Below are positions 1-5,737 of a DNA stretch of 8,393 nucleotides, piece by piece. The notes below the pieces were generated by a model that worked only from the letters and a program-made list of their open reading frames with translations, was not told where the DNA came from and made no database searches. The translations under genes and the position numbers were made by a program. Every line of letters begins with the position of its first letter. Positions within the stretch are counted from its first letter, which is position 1. Origin of the DNA: Alphaproteobacteria bacterium (GTDB taxonomy: Bacteria > Pseudomonadota > Alphaproteobacteria > ATCC43930 > CGMCC-115725); the NCBI GenBank assembly GCA_030040495.1, contig JASHTP010000315.1:1-8393 (forward strand), written 5' to 3'.

Positions 1-199
1 GCGCGATGATCTCGTCGACGATGCGCTCGCCTTCGGCGGGATCGCTGCCGTGGATCCGCGCCGAGCGCGCCACCTTGCGCAGCAGCACGCGCCTGAGATT
101 GCCGCTCGAGCTGGCGAAGCGCTCGAGATAGTGGAGCGCCGCGTTCTCGAGATGGGCGGCGGTGGCGGGCTTGGGGCCGCGGCGGGGGCGGGACGCCAT
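1..199 (-). CDS. recX: RecX family regulatory protein, N-terminal part (runs off left edge)
   Basis: Reading the minus strand from the ATG at 199 gives an open frame to the window edge, with 66 residues visible beginning MASRPRRGPKPATAAHLENA. The segment around residues 18-45 (ENAALHYLERFASSSGNLRR, then VLLRKV) matches the conserved opening of alphaproteobacterial RecX proteins. RecX proteins are small helical modulators that bind RecA filaments and limit recombinase activity in the cytoplasm. An AGGAT ribosome binding site lies 6 nt before the ATG (minus strand, 210 to 206). The gene diverges from the ABC permease at 293. Only about a third of a usual RecX is present, so the C-terminal three-helix repeats cannot be checked. 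The family call rests on motif recognition alone. Confidence 0.82.
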   Translation of the reverse strand, partial: MASRPRRGPKPATAAHLENAALHYLERFASSSGNLRRVLLRKVARSARIHGSDPAEGERIVDEIIA

Positions 200-236
200 G
201 GCGCGATCCTAGTCGGTTGGGCTGCCGGTGCGCGAG

Positions 237-262
237 AGGCAAGCCGGCGGAACGGCTTGCCT
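237..262. repeat. 10-bp perfect inverted repeat in the recX/ABC permease divergent gap
   Basis: AGGCAAGCCG (237-246) and CGGCTTGCCT (253-262) are exact reverse complements separated by 6 nt. The repeat sits in the middle of the 93-bp gap between two divergent start codons. It could be an operator for a dimeric regulator or a hairpin in the recX transcript. There is no T-run on either side, so a classical terminator is unlikely. Confidence 0.6.
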
Positions 263-285
263 GCCCGCCGCGGCGGCGCCTACTC
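257..285 (+). promoter_or_regulatory. Weak candidate promoter for the ABC permease
   Basis: TTGCCT (257-262), a 17-nt spacer and CTACTC (280-285) are the best sigma-70-like pair in this gap. The -35 matches four of six consensus positions; the -10 is poor. If used, transcription would start at or next to the ATG at 293, which would fit the lack of a Shine-Dalgarno sequence there. This is a weak call in GC-rich DNA. Confidence 0.2.
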
Positions 286-292
286 TCGCGCC

Positions 293-1093
293 ATGTCGGA
301 ACTCGCTCCCCGCCTGCGCCGCTTCGGCGCGGTCAACTGGCTCGGCTTCTGGACGCTCTATCTGCGCGAGGTGCGGCGCTTCCTCAAGGTGTCGACGCAG
401 ACGGTGGCGGCGCCGGTGGTGACGACGCTGCTCTTCCTCGCCATCTTCATGCTGGCGCTCGGCGGCCAGCAGCGCCATGTCGGCGACGTCTCCTACGCCG
501 AGTTCCTGACGCCGGGGCTGGTGATGATGGCGATGGCGCAGAACGCCTTCGCCAACACATCCTCCTCGCTGATGATCGCCAAGGTGCAGGGCAACATCGT
601 CGACGTGCTGATGCCGCCGCTGAGCCCGGGCGAGCTCACCTGGGGCTTCGCGCTGGGCGGCGTGACGCGCGGCGTGCTGGTGGGCTTCGTCGTCGCGGCG
701 GCGATGGCGTTTTTCGTCCCCCTGCGCGTCTACGCGCCTTCCTTCGTCCTCTTCCACGCGCTCGCCGCCTCGCTGCTGCTGTCGCTGCTGGGCCTCCTCG
801 GCGGCATCTGGGCGGACAAGTTCGACCACATCGCCGCGGTCACCAATTTCATCGTGACGCCGCTCTCCTTCCTCTCCGGCACCTTCTATTCGATCTCGCG
901 GCTGCCGGAGCCGTGGCATGGCGTGGCGCTGTGGAACCCGTTCTTCTACATGATCGATGGCTTCCGCTACGGCTTCATCGGCCGCGCCGACGGACCGGTC
1001 TGGACCGGCGTCGCGGTCATGCTCGCCGTCAACGCGGCGCTTCTGGCGCTCTGCCATGTGCTGATCGCCCGCGGCTACAAGCTCAAGGCGTGA
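293..1093 (+). CDS. ABC-2 type transporter permease (YadH-like)
   Basis: This 266-residue protein is the membrane subunit of an ABC-2 family exporter, probably moving a lipid, polysaccharide or drug-like substrate across the inner membrane. About six hydrophobic segments are visible, near residues 38-57, 72-90, 119-143, 150-172, 181-200 and 238-258. Family signatures include PLSP at 109-112, the FIVTPLSFLSGTFYSISRLP block at 186-205 and NPFFYMIDGFRYGF at 215-228. The ATG at 293 gives the usual family length and a cytosolic amphipathic N-terminus; an in-frame ATG at 50 would add 81 residues of low-complexity, recX-antisense sequence and is rejected. No clear ribosome binding site precedes 293. 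No ATP-binding subunit lies next to it: recX diverges upstream, and the downstream gene converges after 10 bp. The substrate cannot be told from the sequence. Confidence 0.9.
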   Translation: MSELAPRLRRFGAVNWLGFWTLYLREVRRFLKVSTQTVAAPVVTTLLFLAIFMLALGGQQRHVGDVSYAEFLTPGLVMMAMAQNAFANTSSSLMIAKVQGNIVDVLMPPLSPGELTWGFALGGVTRGVLVGFVVAAAMAFFVPLRVYAPSFVLFHALAASLLLSLLGLLGGIWADKFDHIAAVTNFIVTPLSFLSGTFYSISRLPEPWHGVALWNPFFYMIDGFRYGFIGRADGPVWTGVAVMLAVNAALLALCHVLIARGYKLKA

Positions 1094-1103
1094 GCGGCGC
1101 CGG

Positions 1104-1871
1104 TCACCCCGGCTTCGCCGGGCTGCCGCTCGCCCAGGCCTGCAGCAGGTCGATCGGGAAGGGGAAGACGATGGTCGAGCTGCGCTCGCCGGCGATGTCG
1201 AAGAGCGTGGCGAGATAGCGCAGCTGCATCGCCTGCGGCGTCGGCGCCAGGATGCGCGCGGCCTCGACCAGCTTCTGCGCCGCCTGCTGCTCGCCTTCGG
1301 CGTTGATGATCTTGGCGCGGCGCGTCCGCTCCGCCTCGGCCTGCCGGGCGATGGCGCGCACCATGCTCTCGTCGAGGTCGATGCGCTTGATCTCGACGTT
1401 CGACACCTTGATGCCCCAGCCTTCGGTCTGCTTGTCGAGCACGTCCTGGATGTCGGCGTTGAGCTTGTCGCGCTCGGCGAGCATCTGGTCGAGCTCGTGC
1501 TTGCCCAGCACCCAGCGCAGCGTGGTCTGCGCCAGCTGGCTCGTCGCCATGGTGAAGTTGGTGACCTGGATCACCGCGCGCTCGGCGTCGACCACGCGGT
1601 AATAGATGACGGCGTTCACCTTCACCGAGACGTTGTCGCGCGAGATCACGTCCTGCGTCGGCACCTCCTCGACGACGACGCGCAGATCGACGCGCACCAT
1701 CTGCTGGACGACCGGCACCAGCAGGAAGAAGCCCGGCCCCTTGGTCCCGGTATAGCGCCCGAGGGTGAAGACGACGCCGCGCTCGTACTCGCGCAGGATG
1801 CGGACCGCCCGCGAGAGCACGAGCAGGGCGAGGACGATGACGGCGAGGATCGTGGCGGCGGAGACGAGCAT
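1104..1871 (-). CDS. Stomatin-like SPFH/Band 7 protein (slipin), NfeD partner
   Basis: The 255-residue protein has one N-terminal membrane segment (about residues 3-20), then an SPFH/Band 7 domain (about 25-190). Typical stomatin stretches include RILREYERGVVFTLGRYTG at 24-42, GPGFFLLVPVV at 45-55, DVISRDNVSVKVNAVIYYRV at 74-93 and VSNVEIKRIDL at 157-167. A charged, probably coiled-coil region follows at about 172-205 (RAIARQAEAERTRRAKIINA), and a conserved-style tail includes STIVFPFP at 232-239. Such proteins oligomerise on the cytoplasmic membrane and organise membrane microdomains or scaffold proteases. The start at 1871 has an AGGAGGAA ribosome binding site 5 nt upstream. It lies 32 nt downstream of nfeD on the same strand, the classic nfeD-stomatin pair. 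The frame stays open upstream to 3362, but that extension is a shadow of nfeD, not a fusion. Confidence 0.94.
   Translation of the reverse strand: MLVSAATILAVIVLALLVLSRAVRILREYERGVVFTLGRYTGTKGPGFFLLVPVVQQMVRVDLRVVVEEVPTQDVISRDNVSVKVNAVIYYRVVDAERAVIQVTNFTMATSQLAQTTLRWVLGKHELDQMLAERDKLNADIQDVLDKQTEGWGIKVSNVEIKRIDLDESMVRAIARQAEAERTRRAKIINAEGEQQAAQKLVEAARILAPTPQAMQLRYLATLFDIAGERSSTIVFPFPIDLLQAWASGSPAKPG
1108..1122 (+). other. Short GC hairpin just past the permease stop
   Basis: CCCGGC (1108-1113) and GCCGGG (1117-1122) form a perfect 6-bp stem with a TTC loop, 14 nt after the permease stop and inside the 3' end of the convergent slipin gene. It may help end the permease transcript, but no T-run follows and such stems are common in GC-rich DNA. 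Confidence 0.3.
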
Positions 1872-1903
1872 GACGGTTCCTCCTGCTGCAGGGGTTGCGA
1901 CCG

Positions 1904-3262
1904 TCAGATCGGCTCGACGGTCAGGACGAGGCCGCGGCGGCCGGTCACCTTGATGCGGACGCCGGCCGCGAGCGGCGCCGCGGCGCGGGCGCGCCAGATC
2001 TCGCCCTCGACGCGGACGCGGCCCTCCTCGCGTCCCCAGCTGACCGCCTCGCCCTCGGCGCCGAGCAGCGCTTCGCCGCCGGTCGCCACCGGCCGCCTGC
2101 GCGAGCGCAGCAGCAGCGACAGCGCGATCAGGAAGAAGCCGGCGGCGACCAACGTCACGGCGGCGAGCAGCGGCCGCGACAGGGCGAAGCCGGGCGCCGT
2201 CGCCGGGAACATCAGCAGCGCGCCGACGACGAAGGCGGCGATCCCCGCCACGCCGAGCACGCCGAAGGTGCCGATATGGACCTCGGCGATCATCAGGCCG
2301 ATGCCGAGCAGGACCAGGCCGGCGCCGGCATAGTTGATCGGCAGCAGGTCGAGCGCGTAGAGCGCGACCAGCAGGCTGATGGTGCCGACGGCGCCCGGCA
2401 GGATGGCGCCCGGCGTGGTGAACTCGAAGACGAGGCCGGCGACGCCGAGCAGCATCAGCAGGAGGGCGATGTTCGGGTTGGTGACGATCGCCAGCAGCTC
2501 GGTGCGCCAGCCGGGCGGGCGGACCACGATGGCGAGCCCGGCGGTGGCGAGCACGACCGGCTTTCCGGCGGCGATCACGCGCCGCCCGTCGAGCTGGCGC
2601 AGCAGATCCGGCAGGTCGTTGGCGATGATGTCGACGACGTGCAGCCTCAACGCGTCCGACGCCGGCAGGCTGGCCGCCGCGCGCACCGCTTGCTCGGCCC
2701 AGTCGGCGTTGCGGCCGTTGAGCTCGGCGAGGCCGCGGATATAGGCGACCGCGTCGTTCACCATCTTGCGGGATTCGGTGTCGGCGGGCTCGGTAGCGCC
2801 CTGGCCTTTCTGCGGCGCGCTTCCGGAAGGCGCGGATATGGCGCCCAGCTGGATCGGCGTGGCGGCGCCGATGTTGGTGCCGGGCGCCATGGCGGCGACG
2901 GCGGCGGCATAGGCGATGTAGGTGCCGGCGCTGGCCGCCCGCGCGCCGCTCGGCGCGACATAGGCGCAGACCGGCACCGGCGAAGCGAGGATCGCGGCGA
3001 TGATGGCGCGCATCGAGCCGTCGAGCCCGCCGGGCGTGTTCATCCTGAGCACGACGAGCCGCGTCTCGCCGGGCGGGAGTTCGTGCAGCGCGCGCGCGAC
3101 ATAGTCGGCCGTCGCCGGGCCGATGGCGCTGTCGATGTCGAGCACCACCGCTTGCGCCGCTGCCCGCGCCGCCGCCGCCGGGACGAGAGCCGAGATCAGC
3201 GCCGCGGCGACGAGGCCGGCGACGCGCGCCGCTGAGAACCGAAGGCGCCGAACCGCGCGCAT
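1904..3262 (-). CDS. nfeD: NfeD-family membrane-bound serine protease (1510-N type)
   Basis: This 452-residue protein has a signal-peptide-like N-terminus (basic MRAVRRLRFSAARV, then a hydrophobic stretch, likely cleavage near residue 36). A ClpP/crotonase-like protease domain spans about 37-235. The block GARAASAGTYIAYA (106-119) carries the likely nucleophile Ser111, and RKMVNDAVAYIRG (165-177) carries the likely general-base Lys166, matching the Ser-Lys dyad of archaeal PH1510. MAPGTNIGAATPI (125-137) is also typical. Several membrane segments follow between about 264 and 386, including the NPNIALLLMLLG and FEFTTPGAILPG signatures, and a C-terminal OB-fold NfeD domain at about 393-452. The start at 3262 has an AGGAGG site 6 nt upstream. 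In this family the protease cleaves hydrophobic tails of the partner stomatin; the stomatin gene follows directly, so the two are probably one operon. Confidence 0.93.
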   Translation of the reverse strand: MRAVRRLRFSAARVAGLVAAALISALVPAAAARAAAQAVVLDIDSAIGPATADYVARALHELPPGETRLVVLRMNTPGGLDGSMRAIIAAILASPVPVCAYVAPSGARAASAGTYIAYAAAVAAMAPGTNIGAATPIQLGAISAPSGSAPQKGQGATEPADTESRKMVNDAVAYIRGLAELNGRNADWAEQAVRAAASLPASDALRLHVVDIIANDLPDLLRQLDGRRVIAAGKPVVLATAGLAIVVRPPGWRTELLAIVTNPNIALLLMLLGVAGLVFEFTTPGAILPGAVGTISLLVALYALDLLPINYAGAGLVLLGIGLMIAEVHIGTFGVLGVAGIAAFVVGALLMFPATAPGFALSRPLLAAVTLVAAGFFLIALSLLLRSRRRPVATGGEALLGAEGEAVSWGREEGRVRVEGEIWRARAAAPLAAGVRIKVTGRRGLVLTVEPI

Positions 3263-3328
3263 GGGCCGCCTCCTGGACCCGCCCTCTCGTCCTTGCCGCT
3301 CCGATGCTAGCCCAATTCGCCGCTCGCG

Positions 3329-3344
3329 TCCGCCGCGGGGCGGA
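3329..3344. other. Hairpin in the nfeD/argD divergent region
   Basis: TCCGCC (3329-3334) and GGCGGA (3339-3344) form a perfect 6-bp stem with a GCGG loop, between the nfeD start and the argD promoter. It would lie in the nfeD 5' leader if transcription starts further out, or could be a protein-binding site. The rest of 3263-3361 shows no gene and no convincing promoter for nfeD; TAGCAT on the minus strand at about 3305-3310 is only a weak -10 candidate. Confidence 0.3.
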
Positions 3345-3361
3345 GGCTCCCTTCGCCCGCA

Positions 3362-3390
3362 TTGACAGCGGCTTGCCGCCTCCTCATACT
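3362..3390 (+). promoter_or_regulatory. Sigma-70-like promoter for the argD-argF leader transcript
   Basis: TTGACA (3362-3367) is a full consensus -35 box. After a 17-nt spacer, CATACT (3385-3390) matches four of six -10 positions. Transcription would begin near 3397, giving a leader of about 187 nt before the argD start at 3584. This is the best promoter-like sequence in the divergent region and reads toward argD. No ArgR-type ARG box (an AT-rich palindrome) is visible around it. Confidence 0.6.
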
Positions 3391-3401
3391 CCCCGGCTTC
3401 C

Positions 3402-3429
3402 CCCGCCGGCCCGGCTCTGCCGAGGCGGG
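3402..3429 (+). other. Leader RNA hairpin at the 5' end of the argD transcript
   Basis: CCCGCC (3402-3407) pairs with GGCGGG (3424-3429), and the inner CGGC (3412-3415) pairs with GCCG (3419-3422) around a TCT loop, leaving 3408-3411 and 3423 unpaired. Part of the 3' arm, GCCGAG (3419-3424), could pair instead with CTCGGC at 3475-3480 inside the leader ORF. Pairings of this size arise easily in GC-rich RNA, so a function is not shown. Confidence 0.35.
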
Positions 3430-3453
3430 CGCAGCGGGGGCGTGGAGCGGATC

Positions 3454-3528
3454 ATGACGCGCGAGGATCGCCGGCTCGGCCGGCTCGGAGGAGAGGGGCG
3501 GACGGCGCCGCGACGGCGACGACGATAG
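3454..3528 (+). CDS. Putative arginine-rich leader peptide (24 aa) upstream of argDF
   Basis: ATG at 3454 opens a 24-codon frame ending at TAG 3526-3528: MTREDRRLGRLGGEGR followed by TAPRRRRR. GGAG (3444-3447) lies 6 nt before the ATG, a good ribosome binding site. Ten of 24 residues are arginine, and the last five codons before the stop are all Arg (CGA CGG CGA CGA CGA, 3511-3525). I count only one CGA among 80 Arg codons in argD, argF and hslO, so this run is not simple background codon use. The position between a promoter and an arginine biosynthetic operon is that of trpL- or hisL-type leader peptides, whose translation senses charged tRNA. The frame is open upstream to 3304, but that ATG precedes the predicted transcription start. 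Neither translation nor regulation is demonstrated; a chance GC-rich ORF remains possible. Confidence 0.5.
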   Translation: MTREDRRLGRLGGEGRTAPRRRRR

Positions 3529-3578
3529 GCGGTCGTTCCCGCGATCTCCTATTCCTCCCACCTTTTCGCGCAGGAGAG
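3489..3578 (+). promoter_or_regulatory. Possible argD ribosome-binding-site switch in the leader
   Basis: AGGAGAG occurs twice: at 3489-3495 inside the leader ORF and at 3572-3578 as the argD Shine-Dalgarno. TCTCCT at 3545-3550 is complementary to the AGGAGA of both copies (3489-3494 or 3572-3577), so the two pairings exclude each other. The upstream pairing could stack on GGG 3496-3498 with CCC 3538-3540 and on ACGAC 3519-3523 with GTCGT 3532-3536, a helix enclosing the five Arg codons. The argD site could also be masked locally by GGAG 3573-3576 with CTCC 3580-3583. The stretch 3536-3566 is 26/31 pyrimidine and might instead favour Rho loading. No hairpin with a following T-run, hence no intrinsic terminator, is visible. 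Confidence 0.35.
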
Positions 3579-3583
3579 ACTCC

Positions 3584-4756
3584 GTGATTCCAGCCGTTTT
3601 GCCGACCTATGCTCGGGCCGATGTGACCTTCGAGCGGGGCGAAGGCCCCTATCTCTTCGCCACCGACGGCAAGCGATATCTCGACTTCGCCAGCGGCGTC
3701 GCCGTCACCGCCCTCGGCCATTGCCACCCACGTCTGATCGAGGCGCTGACGGCGCAGGCGCAGAAGCTCTGGCACTCCTCGAACCTGTTCCAGGTGGCCG
3801 GGCAGCAGAAGGTCGCCCAGCGCCTCATCGCCCATTCCTTCGCCGACAGCGTCTTCTTCTGCAACTCCGGCGCCGAGGCGGTGGAATGCGCCATCAAGGT
3901 GGCGCGCAAGTACCAGGCCGAGACCGGCCATGCCGAGAAGTACCGCCTCATCGCCTGCACCGGCTCGTTCCACGGACGCACGCTCGCGACGCTCGCCGCC
4001 GCCGGCAACGAGAAATATCTTAGGGGCTTCGGTCCGCCGGCGCCGGGCTTCGACCATGTCGCCTTCGGCAATCTCAACGAGATGCGCGCCAAGGTGACCA
4101 AGGAGACCGCCGCCATCCTGGTCGAGCCGGTGCAGGGCGAAGGCGGGCTCGCCACCGCGCCCGAGGGCTATCTCGCGGGCCTGCGCGCCATCTGCGACGA
4201 GTTCGGCCTGCTGCTCGTCTATGACGAGGTGCAGTCCGGCATGGGCCGCACCGGCCGGCTCTTCGCCCATGAATGGGAGGGCGTGGCGCCCGACGTGCTC
4301 GCCACCGCCAAGGCCCTGGGCGGCGGCTTCCCGGTCGGCGCCTGCCTCGTCACCGAGCGCGCCGCGGTCGGCATGACCGCCGGCTCGCACGGCTCGACCT
4401 TCGGCGGCAACCCGCTGGCGATGGCGGTGGCGGATGCAGTGCTCGACGTCATGCTGGCGCCGGGCTTCTTCGCCCGGGTCGAGCGGGCGGCGGACCTGCT
4501 GCGCCGGCGGCTCGACGCGCTCGTCGCCGAGTACCCCAAGGTCTTCGCCGAGCGGCGCGGCAAGGGGCTGCTCACCGGGGTCAAATGCGTCGTGCCCAAC
4601 ACCGAGATGGTCGATCGGCTGCGCAAGGCCGGCCTGCTCACGGTGGGCGCCGGCGAGAACGTGGTGCGGCTGCTGCCGCCGCTCATCATCGAGGAGCGCC
4701 AGATCGACGAGGCGGTCGGCATCCTCGAGGGGGTGGCGCGGCAATGGACGTCGTGA
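3584..4756 (+). CDS. argD: Acetylornithine aminotransferase
   Basis: This 390-residue cytoplasmic class III aminotransferase uses pyridoxal phosphate to convert N-acetylglutamate semialdehyde to N-acetylornithine with glutamate as donor. Many family members also act on N-succinyl-diaminopimelate in lysine synthesis. Visible signatures are DFASGVAVTALGH (34-46), NSGAEA (94-99, phosphate binding), FHGRTLATL (129-137), EPVQGEGG (181-188), DEVQSGMGRTG (214-224, the PLP-nitrogen Asp) and TAKALGGGFPVGA (241-253) with the Schiff-base Lys243. The tail has ENVVRLLPPLII (358-369). Length is normal. The start is GTG at 3584, supported by AGGAG at 3572-3576 with 7-nt spacing and by N-terminal homology (VLPTYARADVTFERGEG). 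Transcription probably starts near 3397, with the Arg-rich leader ORF between. argF follows with overlap. The single CGA codon I found in argD, argF and hslO is its residue 31. Confidence 0.97.
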   Translation: MIPAVLPTYARADVTFERGEGPYLFATDGKRYLDFASGVAVTALGHCHPRLIEALTAQAQKLWHSSNLFQVAGQQKVAQRLIAHSFADSVFFCNSGAEAVECAIKVARKYQAETGHAEKYRLIACTGSFHGRTLATLAAAGNEKYLRGFGPPAPGFDHVAFGNLNEMRAKVTKETAAILVEPVQGEGGLATAPEGYLAGLRAICDEFGLLLVYDEVQSGMGRTGRLFAHEWEGVAPDVLATAKALGGGFPVGACLVTERAAVGMTAGSHGSTFGGNPLAMAVADAVLDVMLAPGFFARVERAADLLRRRLDALVAEYPKVFAERRGKGLLTGVKCVVPNTEMVDRLRKAGLLTVGAGENVVRLLPPLIIEERQIDEAVGILEGVARQWTS

Positions 4757-5673
4757 CGGGCGCGCGGACGATGGCGACGCCGCGGCATTTCCTCGATCTC
4801 GACCGCGTCGACGCGGTGGAGCTGCGCCGCATCCTCGATCACGGCTTCGCCTTCAAGCGCCGCCTCGACCGCTCGCAGCCGCTCAAGGGCAAGATGCTGG
4901 CGATGATCTTCGAGAAGCCGTCGACGCGCACGCGGCTCTCCTTCGAGGTGGCGATGAAGCAGCTCGGCGGCGACTGCGCCGTCATGTCGGCGAGCGACAG
5001 CCAGATGTCGCGCGGCGAGACGCCGGCCGACACGGCGCGGGTGCTGTCGCGCTATGTCGACGCCATCATGATCCGCACCACCCAGGCCTCGAAGCTCGAC
5101 GAGCTGGCGCAGTACGCGACGGTGCCGGTGATCAACGGCCTCACCGACGCGAGCCATCCCTGCCAGCTCATGGCCGACGTGATGACGCTCGAGGAGCATA
5201 AGGGCACCGCTGCGGGCAAGATCGTCGCCTGGAGCGGCGACGGCAACAATGTCGCGGTGAGCTGGATGCAGGCGGCGGCGCGCTTCGACTTCGAGCTCCG
5301 GCTTGCCTGTCCGCCGGAGCTCGCGCCGCCGCGCCGCGTCCTCGACTGGGCGCGCGCCCAGGGCGGCCGCGTCCGGCTCACCACCGATCCCGTCGAGGCG
5401 GTGACCGGCGCCGACTGCGTCGTCACCGACACCTGGGTGTCGATGGGGGTTGAAGCCAACGTCAACCGCCACAACATGTTGGCTCCCTACCGCGTCGATG
5501 AGCGGCTGATGGCGAAGGCCAAGCCGGACGCCGTCTTCATGCACTGCCTGCCGGCCAAGCGCGGCGAGGAAGTGACCGCCGGCGTCATCGACGGCCCGCA
5601 ATCGGTGGTGTGGGACGAGGCCGAGAACCGCCTGCACGCGCAGAAGGGCATCCTCACCTGGTGCCTCGCCTGA
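4744..5673 (+). CDS. argF: Ornithine carbamoyltransferase
   Basis: The protein transfers the carbamoyl group from carbamoyl phosphate to ornithine to form citrulline in the cytoplasm. With the start at 4744 it has 309 residues. The carbamoyl-phosphate loop STRTR is at 60-64, HPCQ at 138-141, a WSGDGNNVAVSW segment at 163-174, VTDTWVSMG at 227-235 (ornithine side) and the catalytic-Cys loop HCLPAKRGEE at 267-276. All key residues are present and the length is normal. ATG 4744 overlaps the end of argD by 13 bp and has GAGGGGG at 4727-4733, suggesting translational coupling. ATG 4771, giving 300 residues from MATPRHFLDL, is a credible alternative because conserved sequence begins there, but its upstream region has no clear ribosome binding site. 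It pairs with argD as one arginine transcription unit, and hslO follows after 76 nt. Confidence 0.97.
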   Translation: MDVVTGARTMATPRHFLDLDRVDAVELRRILDHGFAFKRRLDRSQPLKGKMLAMIFEKPSTRTRLSFEVAMKQLGGDCAVMSASDSQMSRGETPADTARVLSRYVDAIMIRTTQASKLDELAQYATVPVINGLTDASHPCQLMADVMTLEEHKGTAAGKIVAWSGDGNNVAVSWMQAAARFDFELRLACPPELAPPRRVLDWARAQGGRVRLTTDPVEAVTGADCVVTDTWVSMGVEANVNRHNMLAPYRVDERLMAKAKPDAVFMHCLPAKRGEEVTAGVIDGPQSVVWDEAENRLHAQKGILTWCLA

Positions 5674-5713
5674 GCGGCGGCCGCGCCGCTCTCCCGCGCC
5701 GCCCCGATCGACC

Positions 5714-5737
5714 GCCGCGCGTCCCGCGACGCGCGGC
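5714..5737 (+). other. 10-bp perfect hairpin abutting the hslO ribosome binding site
   Basis: GCCGCGCGTC (5714-5723) and GACGCGCGGC (5728-5737) are exact reverse complements around a CCGC loop. The stem ends directly at the hslO Shine-Dalgarno GAGGGA (5738-5743), with ATG at 5750. There is no following T-run, so it is not a classical terminator. It could protect a processed mRNA end, modulate hslO initiation, or be an intergenic repeat unit. Confidence 0.6.

Noticed and set aside
1895..3235. Long plus-strand frame antisense to nfeD
   Set aside because: Low-complexity D/R/A/G-rich translation typical of GC-rich antisense frames; no domain, and nfeD on the other strand is clearly real.
1104..3362. 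A 752-codon minus-strand frame that would fuse a long arginine/alanine-rich region to the slipin
   Set aside because: The upstream part is the shadow of nfeD in another frame and is low-complexity. Slipin has its own ATG at 1871 with a strong AGGAGGAA site and membrane segment.
3304..3528. Longer, 74-codon version of the Arg-rich leader ORF
   Set aside because: Its ATG lies upstream of the predicted promoter and has no ribosome site. The 24-codon form from 3454 has a good one.
3307..3561. 84-codon minus-strand frame in the nfeD/argD gap
   Set aside because: Low-complexity translation with no ribosome site, lying across the argD promoter and leader.
3536..3566. Intrinsic terminator ending in TTTT (3563-3566) before argD
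   Set aside because: No G-rich 3' stem arm precedes the T-run; the stretch is pyrimidine-rich and cannot form the needed hairpin.
3263..3583. ArgR/ARG box in front of argD
   Set aside because: No AT-rich palindrome resembling the ARG box is visible; the region is GC-rich apart from short patches.
3452..4744. 430-codon minus-strand frame antisense to argD
   Set aside because: Mirrors argD codon periodicity; the translation is His/Asp/Glu/Arg/Gly-rich with no recognised family.
4219..5637. 472-codon minus-strand frame antisense to argD/argF
   Set aside because: Shadow of argF and the end of argD; no motifs and no ribosome site with a plausible start.
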